From: Gammaproteobacteria bacterium
GTDB lineage: Bacteria > Pseudomonadota > Gammaproteobacteria > Pseudomonadales > Azotimanducaceae
Length of the DNA: 51,420 nucleotides
Direction of reading: 5' to 3'
Assembly: GCA_028818795.1 (NCBI GenBank)
Contig: JAPPND010000070.1
Coordinates: forward strand, 1-51,420
Made by a program: the position numbers and the translations under genes. The first letter of the stretch is position 1. Every line of letters begins with the position of its first letter. Under the pieces are notes generated by a model. That model searched no databases and was not told the DNA's origin. It saw nothing but the letters and a program-made list of their open reading frames with translations. Positions 41,472 to 50,879 of this stretch are shown piece by piece.

Positions 41472-42206
41472 ATGAAGAGACCCGTCCTCGCGCTTTCGCG
41501 GCGCTTGTTCGGTGCGGTGCGGGACCTCGCGCCGATCATCGTCGTGATCGCATTCTTCCAGATCGTCGTCCTGCAGCAGCCGTTTCCTAACCTCGGCAGC
41601 GTGGTCGTCGGGCTCGTATGCGTGGTTTTCGGGTTGACGCTCTTCATCCAAGGCCTCGAGACCGGGCTCTTCCCGCTCGGCGAGGCCATCGCCCACGCCT
41701 TCGCGCGCAAGGGCAGCGTCACGGCGCTCCTCGCGTTTGGTTTCTGCCTCGGGTTCGGCACCACGATCGCCGAGCCGGCACTGATCGCGATCGCCGCGGA
41801 AGCCGCGGACGTGGCCTCCGAGGCCGGCGCCCTGGCGGACAACGACGCGGCCCGGGAAGCCTACGCGTTCAACCTGCGCATGGTCGTTGCCCTGGCGGTG
41901 GGGACGGCGATCGCCCTCGGCGTGCTGCGCATACTCAAAGGCTGGCCCATCCACGTTCCGATCATCGGTGGCTACCTACTCGTCACGGTGATGACCGCGT
42001 TCGCGCCGGACGAGATCGTCGGCGTGGCCTACGACTCCGGCGGGGTCGCGACCAGCACCATCACCGTGCCGCTTGTCACGGCGCTCGGGGTGGGGCTCGC
42101 GGCCTCCATCAACGGCCGCAACGCGATGGTGGACGGGTTCGGACTGATCGCCTTCGCGTGCCTTTCGCCGATGATCTTCGTGCTCGGCTACGGCATGGTG
42201 GTTTGA
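41472..42206 (+). CDS. DUF1538 membrane protein, first subunit
   Basis: A 244-residue integral membrane protein of the DUF1538 family, with about seven hydrophobic helices. The family's marks are [18 protein letters not shown] near residue 95 and [20 protein letters not shown] near residue 185. An Asp/Ser/Thr-rich loop of this kind inside a membrane is typical of ion or small-solute transporters. The next gene encodes a second member, only four bases later, so the two probably form a heteromeric complex. Together with the P-II-like gene downstream this suggests a regulated transporter. The transported species is unknown. Confidence 0.85.
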   Translation: MKRPVLALSRRLFGAVRDLAPIIVVIAFFQIVVLQQPFPNLGSVVVGLVCVVFGLTLFIQGLETGLFPLGEAIAHAFARKGSVTALLAFGFCLGFGTTIAEPALIAIAAEAADVASEAGALADNDAAREAYAFNLRMVVALAVGTAIALGVLRILKGWPIHVPIIGGYLLVTVMTAFAPDEIVGVAYDSGGVATSTITVPLVTALGVGLAASINGRNAMVDGFGLIAFACLSPMIFVLGYGMVV

Positions 42207-42210
42207 GGCC

Positions 42211-43014
42211 ATGGAATTCGTCGCCGGCTTCGTCCACACGGCGTTCGGGACGGCGCTCGACGTGCTGCCCATAGCCGTGATCCTCGTCGTGTTCCAAGTG
42301 GCGATCCTGAGGCGCCGGGTTCCGAACCTTGGACGCATCCTGTCCGGGTTCGTCGCGGTGCTGCTCGGCCTCACCCTGTTTCTGATCGGCTTGGAGCAGG
42401 CGCTCTTCCCCATCGGCGAGACCATGGCGCGCCAGCTCGCCGCTCCCGAAGCCGCGGGCGTGGCGACTACGCCGTCGGGCGCGACACAGGTCGACTGGCG
42501 CGACTACATGCTCGTCTATGCGTTCGCCGCCGCGATCGGATTCGCAACGACCATCGCGGAGCCGCCGTTGATCGCGGTGGCGTTGAAGGCGGAGGAGGCG
42601 TCCGGCGGGGCGATCGGGTCGTGGGGGCTGCGCATCGCGGTGGCCGTGGGGGTGGCAGTGGGCGTGTCGCTGGGCGCGTTCCGCATCGTAACGGGCACGC
42701 CCCTGTCGTGGTACATCATCGCGGCGTACGTGGTGGTCATCGTGCAGACGTTCCGTTCGAGCCGCTCGATCGTCCCGCTCGCCTACGACAGTGGCGGGGT
42801 GACGACATCGACGGTCACGGTGCCGGTCGTGGCGGCCCTCGGTCTCGGGTTGGCTGCCAATGTGCCGGGCCGCAACCCGCTGGTCGACGGGTTCGGGCTC
42901 ATTGCGTTCGCAAGTGTGTTCCCTATCATGTCGGTACTTGGCTATAGCATGGCGACGTCGTGGCTGAACCGCTTCCGGCGGGCCAGACGTTCCAGTGTGC
43001 CGCTTCCGAAATAA
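42211..43014 (+). CDS. DUF1538 membrane protein, second subunit
   Basis: A 267-residue paralogue of the preceding protein with similar topology. GFATTIAEPPLIAVALKAEE and LAYDSGGVTTSTVTVPVVAA are the matching motifs. It differs by an insert after the third helix (AAPEAAGVATTPSGATQVDW) and a basic C-terminus (RRARRSSVPLPK). Its core is nearly the same as the broken fragment at 14903-15030. The P-II-like gene follows after 155 bases, in which I see no other gene. Confidence 0.85.
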   Translation: MEFVAGFVHTAFGTALDVLPIAVILVVFQVAILRRRVPNLGRILSGFVAVLLGLTLFLIGLEQALFPIGETMARQLAAPEAAGVATTPSGATQVDWRDYMLVYAFAAAIGFATTIAEPPLIAVALKAEEASGGAIGSWGLRIAVAVGVAVGVSLGAFRIVTGTPLSWYIIAAYVVVIVQTFRSSRSIVPLAYDSGGVTTSTVTVPVVAALGLGLAANVPGRNPLVDGFGLIAFASVFPIMSVLGYSMATSWLNRFRRARRSSVPLPK

Positions 43015-43169
43015 CGAGGCTACAGTCCATACGACACGTTGATGTGAACCATGCCGATGTTCCTGTTTTCCAAGGCGGCACTCCTCCATTTGCCTTGTGG
43101 CGGTGGCCGTCGAGACGATGTCAGCATTGTCAGGCTGGTTCGGAATCGAAACACTAGGGGAGAGGCGAC

Positions 43170-43517
43170 ATGAAGCTCAAACTGATCGTCGCGCTGGTCG
43201 ACGACGCGCGCACCGACGCCGTCATCGAGGCGGCCCGGGCGGCCGGCGCAACCGGCGCCACCATCATCACGGGCGTACGCGGCGAGGGACTGATCCCCCA
43301 GAAGACGTTCCTCGGGCTCGACCTCTGGGCGTCCCGCAACGTAATTCTCTTCCTCGTCTCCTCGGCTCGCGCGGAGGACATCCTCGCGAGCATCGGCCGC
43401 GAAGGCCGGTTCGACACCGAACCCGGCACCGGTGTCGCATTCCAGGTGGACATCGAGCAGGCGATCGGGTTGCGTACGCAGTTGCCCACCATCATGGGGA
43501 CGAAGGCGGAGGCGTGA
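43170..43517 (+). CDS. P-II-like signalling protein
   Basis: A 115-residue protein with a good ribosome site (AGGGGAGAGG) before ATG 43170. MKLKLIVALVDDARTDAVIE and ATGATIITGVRGEGLIPQKT follow the P-II (GlnB-like) ferredoxin fold. The C-terminal half has VILFLVSSARAEDILASI and VDIEQAIGLRT. The T-loop is short and lacks the Tyr-[KR]-Gly-[AS]-[AE]-Tyr uridylylation site of GlnB/GlnK, so control by GlnD is unlikely. P-II-like proteins bind nucleotides and gate partner transporters. Its place after two DUF1538 genes points to regulation of that transporter. Confidence 0.85.
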   Translation: MKLKLIVALVDDARTDAVIEAARAAGATGATIITGVRGEGLIPQKTFLGLDLWASRNVILFLVSSARAEDILASIGREGRFDTEPGTGVAFQVDIEQAIGLRTQLPTIMGTKAEA

Positions 43518-43640
43518 TCCGGCCCTAGGAGGTCGAAGCGCAGCGGCCAGCCGTCACGTCGGTGGCCGCGCTTGCGTGGAACAAGCTTGCCTCCGGTTCA
43601 TCGCCCGAGAGGATTCCGGGTACCATTCGTCGCAGGATAG

Positions 43641-44447
43641 ATGCGGTCGAGAGCAGTAGTGGGAAGCAACCAGTCGACCTTGCTTGCCGGAATCCTGGCT
43701 GTCTGCCTCCCGCACCTAGGCGGCTGCGCGACAGAGCAGATCCGAGACCTTGACCATTGGGTCGCTGGCCGTTCCAACCATTGCGAGGCGTTAAGCATCA
43801 GCTACCCCGTCGCCGGTCCTGCGTTGCAGTCGATCCTAGGACCGAACTTTTTGCCGCGACTGGATCCATCGACGGGTCGGGGCACGCTTACCATCGAGAT
43901 GTACCGCTGCCCAGCGGCGCCCGTCGGAACCGACCCTTACGCCCCCTACCAGGCTGGGCGTGTCCTTATCGCCCTGGATGAATCCCAGGCCCCCATGGTG
44001 GTTGCGGGCACGGATCGCTGGGACTCGTACGTCCTGCACATCGGTGGTGACGATGAACCGTTAACCCGGTTCATGAAGACCAATGACGTCGCCACTTTTC
44101 TTGGACGCAGTACCCTCGCTACCTCGGGCGGACTGGACGGGTACGCGCTGGTGGGAGGAATACACTTCGCAGAAGGCAGCGTGACCGTGCGCGCCCGGCG
44201 AATCTGCTCGCCCCGCCCGTATGATTTGCGGCGAGCGATTGTGGGTACGGGCCATGCGGCGTTTTCGCTGTTTTCCGGTAGGGAGTCCGGCCGGGCCTGC
44301 AGACTGGAGGATGCGCAAGCCGCCATCGAAGGGATCACGCCTTTCGCCGATCTCGGCCTTGATGCGGCGACTGCGTCAATGGAGTATCGGGAAGACGTAT
44401 CTTGGGATTTCACGATCTGGCGACAAGCCAATCTCGGCCTCAACTGA
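43641..44447 (+). CDS. Lipoprotein of unknown function
   Basis: A 268-residue protein with a lipobox LGGC near residue 29, after a hydrophobic stretch (STLLAGILAVCLPHLGG). The mature part contains several Cys (SNHCEAL, YRCPAAP, RRICSPR, RACRLED), which could form disulfides in the periplasm. I recognise no domain. It stands alone between the P-II-like gene and the sigma factor, all on the plus strand. The region before it (43518-43640) shows nothing I can name. Confidence 0.6.
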   Translation: MRSRAVVGSNQSTLLAGILAVCLPHLGGCATEQIRDLDHWVAGRSNHCEALSISYPVAGPALQSILGPNFLPRLDPSTGRGTLTIEMYRCPAAPVGTDPYAPYQAGRVLIALDESQAPMVVAGTDRWDSYVLHIGGDDEPLTRFMKTNDVATFLGRSTLATSGGLDGYALVGGIHFAEGSVTVRARRICSPRPYDLRRAIVGTGHAAFSLFSGRESGRACRLEDAQAAIEGITPFADLGLDAATASMEYREDVSWDFTIWRQANLGLN

Positions 44448-44489
44448 CCGATTTGCCGCCAAAGGCGGTCGATTGACTGCGAATCGGTC
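44446..44489. repeat. Nested inverted repeat before the sigma factor gene
   Basis: GACCGATT (44446-44453) and AATCGGTC (44482-44489) are perfect inverted repeats; inside lies CCGCC-AAA-GGCGG. The stop codon of the lipoprotein gene is within the left arm. It could be a weak terminator or an operator upstream of the ECF gene; no T-run follows. Confidence 0.4.
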
Positions 44490-44526
44490 TTGAGGCACTG
44501 AGCACGTTGTCCGTTATACGGGGAGC

Positions 44527-45120
44527 ATGTTGCGGACAAACCGGACATTGACTACGCGCAACACGTCGAACGTTGTCAACTTTCGAAGAAAAGATGGGGC
44601 GTCAGGCGCGCTTCGGCGCATCGCCTTGGAGCACGAACCGGCATTGCGGCGCTTCGTTGGTGCACGCCTGTCCGCACACGCCGACCAGGCCGACCAAGAA
44701 GACGTGGTCCAAGAGACCTTCCTGCGCGTAGCCCGCCAGGAAGGCGTGGAAGAGAGGCTCGCTCGAAGCCTAGGCAGCGTCAGGTCGTATCTGTTCTCGA
44801 TTGCGACGAACGTCATCAGGGACAGCTACAGGAAAGCCGTTACGCGACAGAGATACGACGACGTGACGAGGCACGGGGCAAAAACGCTCGGTATGGAGAT
44901 CTCGGCCGAAGAGGTCGTCTCCACACAGGAACAGCTAGGATTCGTGAAAGCGGCGATCATGAAGCTGAGGCCCGATTGTCGAGACGCGTTCGTGCTCAAC
45001 CGTTTCGAGGGGCTAAGTTACCGAGAGGTCGCTGACACGATGAATGTCTCCGTCAGCATGGTCGAAAAGCACATCATGCAGGCGCTCTCGGACTTACGAC
45101 GACGTGTCGACCGGAGCTAG
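44527..45120 (+). CDS. FecI-like ECF RNA polymerase sigma factor
   Basis: A 197-residue ECF sigma factor. Region 2 is visible in ALRRFVGARLSAHADQADQE, DVVQETFLRVARQE and SVRSYLFSIATNVIRDSYRK. Region 4 is KLRPDCRDAFVLNRFEGLSY followed by REVADTMNVSVSMVEKHIM, a clear helix-turn-helix. The pattern is of the iron-transport (FecI-like) group, which directs transcription of a cognate TonB receptor. The anti-sigma gene starts seven bases after the stop, and an STN-type receptor follows. A possible promoter TTGAGG-18-TTATAC at 44490-44519 is too close to the ATG to be convincing. Confidence 0.9.
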   Translation: MLRTNRTLTTRNTSNVVNFRRKDGASGALRRIALEHEPALRRFVGARLSAHADQADQEDVVQETFLRVARQEGVEERLARSLGSVRSYLFSIATNVIRDSYRKAVTRQRYDDVTRHGAKTLGMEISAEEVVSTQEQLGFVKAAIMKLRPDCRDAFVLNRFEGLSYREVADTMNVSVSMVEKHIMQALSDLRRRVDRS

Positions 45121-45127
45121 TGGACCA

Positions 45128-46204
45128 GTGAAGGGTAAGGTGAAGGGCCGCATTGACGGGTCCCGGACGGACTCCTCGAACCTCGCGGAGCGCCGTGCCC
45201 AGTGGTTCGTCATGCGTCTGTACTCCGGAGACATGACCGCCACCGATGAGTCGGAGTTGCACGCCTGGCTCGCCGAAGACCCTGGCCATCGGAAGGTCTA
45301 CGAGCATCTGCTGCATCTGCGGGACCTGTCCGGAGACCTGGCCAATGACAAGGACATCGCGGCTTTGACCCGGGATGCTCTAGGTGCCCGGAGGCGAACA
45401 GGATTTGATCGGCGCTGGATCGCCGTGGCGGCGACGGTGTTTCTGGTGGCCGTGACGGGCGTGTTGGCCAAGACGTTTCTGGTCGGTTCCGACGAGGCCC
45501 AGATCCTCGAAACAGCCCTTGGGGACCAGCAGACCTTCGCGCTGCGAGACGGGTCCAGCGTTACGCTCAACTCGGGCTCGCGCATACTCATCGACTTTGA
45601 TTCCCTAGGAAGGCGCATCCTGCTGGATTTCGGGGAGATCTTCCTCGAGGTCGCGAAGGATCCCGAGCGGACCTTGACCATACGGGCCGGCGATCACGTG
45701 GTCACAGCGCTCGGCACGAAATTCAGCGTCCACCTGTCGGGCCATCGATTGGAAATCGCGGTAGCGGAAGGGAAGGTCGCCGTAACCGACGACAACATTC
45801 GTTTTCCGCGTCAGACCGAGTTCCTGGCGAGGTTCGAAGCCGGGAGCCTGATTCTCGACGCGGGCTCCGTGGCCACGTTCGAACAGCATCGGCAAACCGT
45901 CAAGGAAGACAGCATCGACGAAGTTGAACGTTTGCAGAGTTGGCGCAGCGGCCGGGTTCGTTTCGAGGATCAGAGGCTGATGGAGGTGATCAGCGAGGTC
46001 AATCGCTACAGCCCGGTGAAGGTTCTGATTGAGGACAGCACGATCGCCGACCTGCGGATCAGCGCGGTCCTGAACCTCGATCAGGTCGAAATGACCGGCC
46101 AGGTGGAAGTGCTGCTCTCGTCGCTCGAGGACATCCATCCCATCGAGGTGGTTCGGCACCCAGACCGCTTCGTGCTGATTGCCCATCGCAACCAGATCCC
46201 CTGA
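45128..46204 (+). CDS. FecR-like anti-sigma/transmembrane signal protein
   Basis: A 358-residue protein from GTG 45128; a longer frame overlaps the sigma gene. The N-terminal cytoplasmic part (AERRAQWFVMRLYSGDMTAT, then DESELHAWLAEDPGHRKVYE) is the DUF4880 sigma-binding domain. One membrane helix (WIAVAATVFLVAVTGVLAKT) lies near residue 100. The periplasmic FecR domain shows FALRDGSSVTLNSGSRI and GEIFLEVAKDPERTLTI. A C-terminal STN-like region (LMEVISEVNRYSPVKVLIED) should contact the receptor's signalling domain. It relays substrate binding at the receptor downstream to the sigma factor. Confidence 0.9.
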   Translation: MKGKVKGRIDGSRTDSSNLAERRAQWFVMRLYSGDMTATDESELHAWLAEDPGHRKVYEHLLHLRDLSGDLANDKDIAALTRDALGARRRTGFDRRWIAVAATVFLVAVTGVLAKTFLVGSDEAQILETALGDQQTFALRDGSSVTLNSGSRILIDFDSLGRRILLDFGEIFLEVAKDPERTLTIRAGDHVVTALGTKFSVHLSGHRLEIAVAEGKVAVTDDNIRFPRQTEFLARFEAGSLILDAGSVATFEQHRQTVKEDSIDEVERLQSWRSGRVRFEDQRLMEVISEVNRYSPVKVLIEDSTIADLRISAVLNLDQVEMTGQVEVLLSSLEDIHPIEVVRHPDRFVLIAHRNQIP

Positions 46205-46248
46205 TGGCCTTGGCGTTCTTGAGGCCGCCCCATCCTTACAGTCGCACC

Positions 46249-46353
46249 GTAGGGGCGAGGCTATTGCGCCCGAAGGGTGCGCCCTTGCCCGCGCCGGGTG
46301 TCACAAATGCCTCGGTTCGAACGGCGCGGGACGGGACAAGCCCGTCCCCTACG
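46249..46353. repeat. REPIN-like palindrome pair 3
   Basis: GTAGGGGCGAGGCTATTGCG at the left and GGGACGGG-ACAAG-CCCGTCCCCTACG at the right, with a hairpin GCGCCC/GGGTGCGC in between. It lies in the 260-base gap between the anti-sigma gene and the receptor gene. Confidence 0.8.
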
Positions 46354-46464
46354 TACTCGCCAGACGATATTTTCCATTGAGGAACTGATCGTCCCAGCCG
46401 TTCTACAACAACGATGGTTCGCGGGTGGGATACCAATGCAGCCACAGTCTCCAGCAGGACCAAC

Positions 46465-49400
46465 ATGACACGCAATGCCTTGATTCCCGATTGGGCGACT
46501 CGGTTCGCCATCCCGTGCGCAGTTCCTTGCGCCCTGTTGGCGTTCAACCCTGCGAACGCCCAGGAAGTCGAATTCGACATTGATCCTCAAGCCACCGACC
46601 AGACCCTGCTAGAGATCGCAGAGGTCGGAGACGTGCAAATCGTGTTCGTTCCGGATGTCGTGGAGGAGAGTCAATCTCCGGAAGTGCGCGGCAGCCAATC
46701 GGTTCGCTCCGCAATCGAAAGATCACTCGACGCGACCGAACTGGTGTACGAGTTCAAAGCGAAGGACTTCGTCGTTGTGAAGCAAGAGAGTGCCACGGCG
46801 CCTGAGCTGGCGGCGGTGGTCCGCAACGTCCGGGCTGAGCCGCTCCTACTGGCCCAGCTTCAGAGCCCCGAGGAATCCGATGCGGCGTCGGCCGCAGCCG
46901 CTTCCGAAACAGAAGAAGCTTCCCCCGACCCGGAACCGGGACCGGTGGAGGAAATCGTGGTGACGGGCACCCGGCTGCGGGGCTCGAGCCCCACCTCGCC
47001 GGTGCTGGTGTTCACCATGGGCGACATGGAACGCATGGGGATCGACAGCGTCGAGGGGTTTGTCCGTGCCCTGCCGCAGAACTACGCAGGACACACGCAG
47101 ACCTCTGCAATAGACAACTCGAGCAGTGTCGGCACACTCGGCGTTGCGACCGCGAACCTGAGGGGGCTTGGCTCGGATGGCACATTGGTGCTGATCAACG
47201 GTCGCCGAACCGCGACAACGCCGACGATCCAGGGTTCGAACATCAATCTCAACTCGATTCCGTTCTCCGCGATCGAACGCGTCGAGGTGCTCACCGATGG
47301 CGCCGCCGCGATCTACGGCGGCGATGCGGTTGCCGGCGTCATCAATTTCATCTTGAGGCAGGGCTACGACGCCGAGGAAAAACTCGCCCTGCGCTACACC
47401 AGTGGCGCCCATGGCGGCGACGCGGTGCTGATTACACCAACCTTTGGCGTAGGCTGGGGGTCGGGGTCCTTAAGCGGCAGCCTTCGGATCGAGTCGATCG
47501 AACCGGTTGTTGCCGCAGAAACGGGCTTTAAGACGCTCGACTACACCTCCCTCGGCGGATCGGACCAGAGATCGCAACCGGGGCCTTTCCATCCCCTGAT
47601 CATAAGAAACGCGCAGACCTATCAGCCTCTCGGCGGCGTCGATCCCTCGAGAGACGGGACCGTGCCGGTGACGCTCGCGGACATTTCCATGGCGAATCTC
47701 GCGCCATGGGATTCCGTTCCCGAACACCTGACCGACGAGCGGGAGTCAACAACGGCCTTCTTGTCCATCGAACAGGAGCTGGGCGAGTTCATCGACGGCT
47801 ACATGGAGTTCAACTACGCGAGCTATGAGAGCTACGCCGAGCGCGGCGGGATCTTCGCCAGGAATGCGCTCGTTCCCCCTACCAACGCGTTCAACAATAC
47901 CGGCGTGCCCCTGCTCGCGGGCTATCGCTTTCAGACCGAGACGGAAAGGGGCTTGATTGAGCCCTCCACGAACCAGTCCGCGACCGACAGCTACGGGGTG
48001 GTGCTCGGTGCCACTGCCGAAGTACCGTTCAGGAACTGGCAAGTCGATGCCTTCGCCAAGTACGCCGAGGAGGAAGCGTGGATTCGCGCGTTCGACGGAC
48101 CTAGCGCGACCGAACTCGCAGCGCGTCTAGACGATTCGAACCCGGCAACCGCATTGAATCTCTTCGGCGACGGGTCGCAGCAGACCGAGGCGGCCGTCGC
48201 CGACCTGTTCGAGGTCTCCACGCATCCCTGGTCGCTGCCGACAACCGACACAAACGACACCACGCAGTATTCGGTCTCCGCGAACGGCGATCTGTTCCCC
48301 TTGCCGAGGGGGAACATCGCGGGCGTGCTCGGCTACGACTACCGAAAAGACTCCCGGACATTCTCGGGATATATCGCGACCACCTTGCTCGCAACGGCGC
48401 CGGAGCGGGAGGTCAACGCGGTCTATTCGGAGATCATGATACCGATCGTCGGAGACGGCAACGCGATGCCGGGGGTCCATTCCCTGGAATTGAGGGCGGC
48501 GGCCCGATGGGAGGAATACGTCATCAACGGCCCGTTCGGGGGCGTCGGCAGCGGCAACGAGGAGCGAACGTTCGCCGAAACCTCGCCGTCCGTTGGCATC
48601 GCCTGGCACCTCACGTCCGGCCTCAAGATCCGGGCAAACGTCGGCGATACCTTCAAGGCGCCGCGGCTCGACCAGCTCTTCGGAGCACCAGACCCGAGGG
48701 TTACCTTCTTCTCCACCATCATCCCAGGGATACTCGCCGGCGCCGGCGTGTTGGCCGATCCGGTGACAGGTTCGCCCTTCGGCGTCTATCCGACCAACTT
48801 TGGAGGGAACCCTAACCTCAAGCCGGAAGTCTCGGACACCCTGACCGTCGGATTCGATTTCAACCCCGGGGGTATCCTGGCCGGCTTGCGCATTTCGGCC
48901 ACCTATTCCGAGATAGATACCCAGCAGGTCGTCGCATCGTCCTCGTCCGTGCTGTTCAATGTTGCGGAGGCGTTCGTAGGGGTCGCCGCTGGACGTGACG
49001 CAAGCGGCAATATCGTTCAATGGAACCTATTCCCGGTGAACTTCTCGCTGGAGACGGCCCGGGCGGCGGATCTCGACATGAGCTACGACTTCGACCCCGA
49101 CTGGGGCCATGTGCAGGTTGGGGTTTCCGGCACCTACACCTACGAGCGCAGCGTGACATTCCTGCCCGGGGGCGAGGCGGTCGAGTCGCAGGAGACCTTG
49201 TACGGTCCCGACCGGGTGAAGTATCGAGCCTGGTTCGCCTGGAACGATGGTCCCTGGGCAGCAACGCTCAACATGAACCATTCGAGCAGCTACGAAAACA
49301 ATATTTCGCGGGTGCAGGATCGCGTCGACGAATACACCTGGTTCGATCTGACGGGGAGCTACGAATTCGGGGACGGCTGGCGACTCGATGGCGGTATCCG

Positions 49401-49521
49401 AAACTTCACGGATGCGGACTTCCCGTTTGTCGATCAGCGCCAACCGTTCGACCCGCGACGGGTGGACATCATGGGGCGTACGAGCTATCTCGAAGTGTCC
49501 AAGTCCCTTGACTTGCTGTGA
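46465..49521 (+). CDS. STN-domain TonB-dependent transducer/receptor
   Basis: A 1018-residue receptor. ATG 46465 has CAGCAGGACC upstream and gives a signal peptide ending PANA-QE; an ATG at 46414 would add 17 unlikely residues. Residues about 36-105 are a secretin/TonB N-terminal (STN) signalling domain (FDIDPQATDQTLLEIAEVGD, SAIERSLDATELVYEF). After an acidic Ser/Glu linker comes the TonB box EEIVVTGTRLRG and a plug with GLGSDGTLVLINGRR and DGAAAIYGGDAVAGVINF. The barrel ends in SYLEVSKSLDLL. The STN domain and the FecI/FecR pair upstream show cell-surface signalling. It is not closely related to receptors 1-3. The substrate is unknown. Confidence 0.92.
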   Translation: MTRNALIPDWATRFAIPCAVPCALLAFNPANAQEVEFDIDPQATDQTLLEIAEVGDVQIVFVPDVVEESQSPEVRGSQSVRSAIERSLDATELVYEFKAKDFVVVKQESATAPELAAVVRNVRAEPLLLAQLQSPEESDAASAAAASETEEASPDPEPGPVEEIVVTGTRLRGSSPTSPVLVFTMGDMERMGIDSVEGFVRALPQNYAGHTQTSAIDNSSSVGTLGVATANLRGLGSDGTLVLINGRRTATTPTIQGSNINLNSIPFSAIERVEVLTDGAAAIYGGDAVAGVINFILRQGYDAEEKLALRYTSGAHGGDAVLITPTFGVGWGSGSLSGSLRIESIEPVVAAETGFKTLDYTSLGGSDQRSQPGPFHPLIIRNAQTYQPLGGVDPSRDGTVPVTLADISMANLAPWDSVPEHLTDERESTTAFLSIEQELGEFIDGYMEFNYASYESYAERGGIFARNALVPPTNAFNNTGVPLLAGYRFQTETERGLIEPSTNQSATDSYGVVLGATAEVPFRNWQVDAFAKYAEEEAWIRAFDGPSATELAARLDDSNPATALNLFGDGSQQTEAAVADLFEVSTHPWSLPTTDTNDTTQYSVSANGDLFPLPRGNIAGVLGYDYRKDSRTFSGYIATTLLATAPEREVNAVYSEIMIPIVGDGNAMPGVHSLELRAAARWEEYVINGPFGGVGSGNEERTFAETSPSVGIAWHLTSGLKIRANVGDTFKAPRLDQLFGAPDPRVTFFSTIIPGILAGAGVLADPVTGSPFGVYPTNFGGNPNLKPEVSDTLTVGFDFNPGGILAGLRISATYSEIDTQQVVASSSSVLFNVAEAFVGVAAGRDASGNIVQWNLFPVNFSLETARAADLDMSYDFDPDWGHVQVGVSGTYTYERSVTFLPGGEAVESQETLYGPDRVKYRAWFAWNDGPWAATLNMNHSSSYENNISRVQDRVDEYTWFDLTGSYEFGDGWRLDGGIRNFTDADFPFVDQRQPFDPRRVDIMGRTSYLEVSKSLDLL

Positions 49522-49558
49522 CGTCGACGTGAACGCACCGACATACCGGACGAGAGTC

Positions 49559-50869
49559 ATGACGAGCCTGGCAAGGGCCTGTTCCCTGGTCGGGCTTCTG
49601 GCTTTGTGGGCTTGCGGTGATTCGGCGATTGTTGAGGGTGAACCCACTGCCAGCCAAGTGGCGCCTGGCATGGCGTTCTTCCACGGCAGCTTCGACGAGG
49701 CCCTGGCAGACGCGCGACAACGGGGCAAGAACGTGTTTCTGGATGTCTACACGGATTGGTGCGGACCGTGCATCGTCATGCAAGAGACGGTATTTCCGCT
49801 TCCGGAAGTCGGCGAGTACTTCAACGCCCGATTCGTGAACTACAAACTGGATGCTGAGGATGAATCCGTCGGGGGGCCGGAGATCGCCGCGCGCTACGAG
49901 GTGAGGGCGTATCCCACCTACCTGATTCTCGACAGTCGCGGTGCTGAGATCGGTCGCGCGACGAGCGGCATGTCCGGAGATCAGTTCATTGCGTTGTTCA
50001 GCCGGATGCTAGGTGAGACCGAGTCGCAGTTCCCAACGATCAAGGCGCGCTTCGACTCGGGCGAGAGATCGCCGGAGTTTGTGCAGGAATACCTGGACGC
50101 GGCCATTGTCGATCAGAGCATGAGCGGCGATTTGGATTTCCAGCGATTTGCAGAGCTCAAGAAGGTGGCGGGCGACTACTTCGCGAGTCGGGATCACTCG
50201 GTCCTGATCAACGAAACCGATGCCCGGCTCATAGCGACCTATTGGGATAAGACACCAAGGGGCGATGAACTGGTCGAGTTCGTGATCGACAACTACGACG
50301 AATTCGTTTCGGTCTCGTCTGACGCGGCGATGAGCCAATTCGTTCTCGGCGCGACTTGGTACGCGGGGCTGGCTGCCGCTGAGCTCGGCAACGGAACCTA
50401 TGAGGCCTTTCTCGAGGAACTCGCCGAAGAGCCCTTGTCAAGGGCCGTCGCCTATGACCTAGCGCGGGATCCCGACAGCGTTCTCGATCCCGACCGAATG
50501 CACAGCGTGTTCCAGATGAGGGACCTTGTCGCAAGCGAGAATTGGGGTGAGGTGGCGGAAGAATGGGCGCGTCGCATCGCGGTCGCGGGCGCTACGGCGG
50601 ACGCGCGAACGTACAATGGCGCGGCCAGAGACCTGGCGGGCTCACCCGAGGCTGCACATCGAGCCCTTGCGCTCGAATACTACTCCAAGGCCTACGAGCT
50701 GGACCCTTCGGACGCCTTTGTCGCTGCTTCCTACGGCGCCGAGTTGCGGCGCTCCGGTCGAGACGAGCTCGCGGAGCAACTGATGGAGGAATTCCGAGCG
50801 TCCTTGGGCGATTCTGCTGAAGATCGGCGCCAACTTGAACTCTTCGACAGATTGAGTCCTCGACCTTGA
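49559..50869 (+). CDS. Thioredoxin-like lipoprotein with C-terminal helical repeats
   Basis: A 436-residue protein from ATG 49559 (MTSLARACSLVGLLALWACG), with a lipobox ALWAC at residue 19. Residues about 45-165 are a thioredoxin fold with the active site DWCGPC and the cis-Pro in YEVRAYPTYLIL. The rest is helical, ending in TPR-like segments (ALALEYYSKAYELDPSDAFV). It resembles periplasmic thioredoxin-like proteins that reduce or isomerise disulfides. It starts 37 bases after the receptor gene and is probably in the same operon, so it may act on the receptor or on its Cys-containing ligand. Confidence 0.87.
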   Translation: MTSLARACSLVGLLALWACGDSAIVEGEPTASQVAPGMAFFHGSFDEALADARQRGKNVFLDVYTDWCGPCIVMQETVFPLPEVGEYFNARFVNYKLDAEDESVGGPEIAARYEVRAYPTYLILDSRGAEIGRATSGMSGDQFIALFSRMLGETESQFPTIKARFDSGERSPEFVQEYLDAAIVDQSMSGDLDFQRFAELKKVAGDYFASRDHSVLINETDARLIATYWDKTPRGDELVEFVIDNYDEFVSVSSDAAMSQFVLGATWYAGLAAAELGNGTYEAFLEELAEEPLSRAVAYDLARDPDSVLDPDRMHSVFQMRDLVASENWGEVAEEWARRIAVAGATADARTYNGAARDLAGSPEAAHRALALEYYSKAYELDPSDAFVAASYGAELRRSGRDELAEQLMEEFRASLGDSAEDRRQLELFDRLSPRP

Positions 50870-50879
50870 GCAAGGTCCC

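Noticed and set aside
44473-44519. Promoter for the ECF sigma gene (TTGACT or TTGAGG with TTATAC)
   Set aside because: TTGACT is too far from TTATAC, and the TTGAGG pair would put the transcript start at the ATG; not convincing enough to list.
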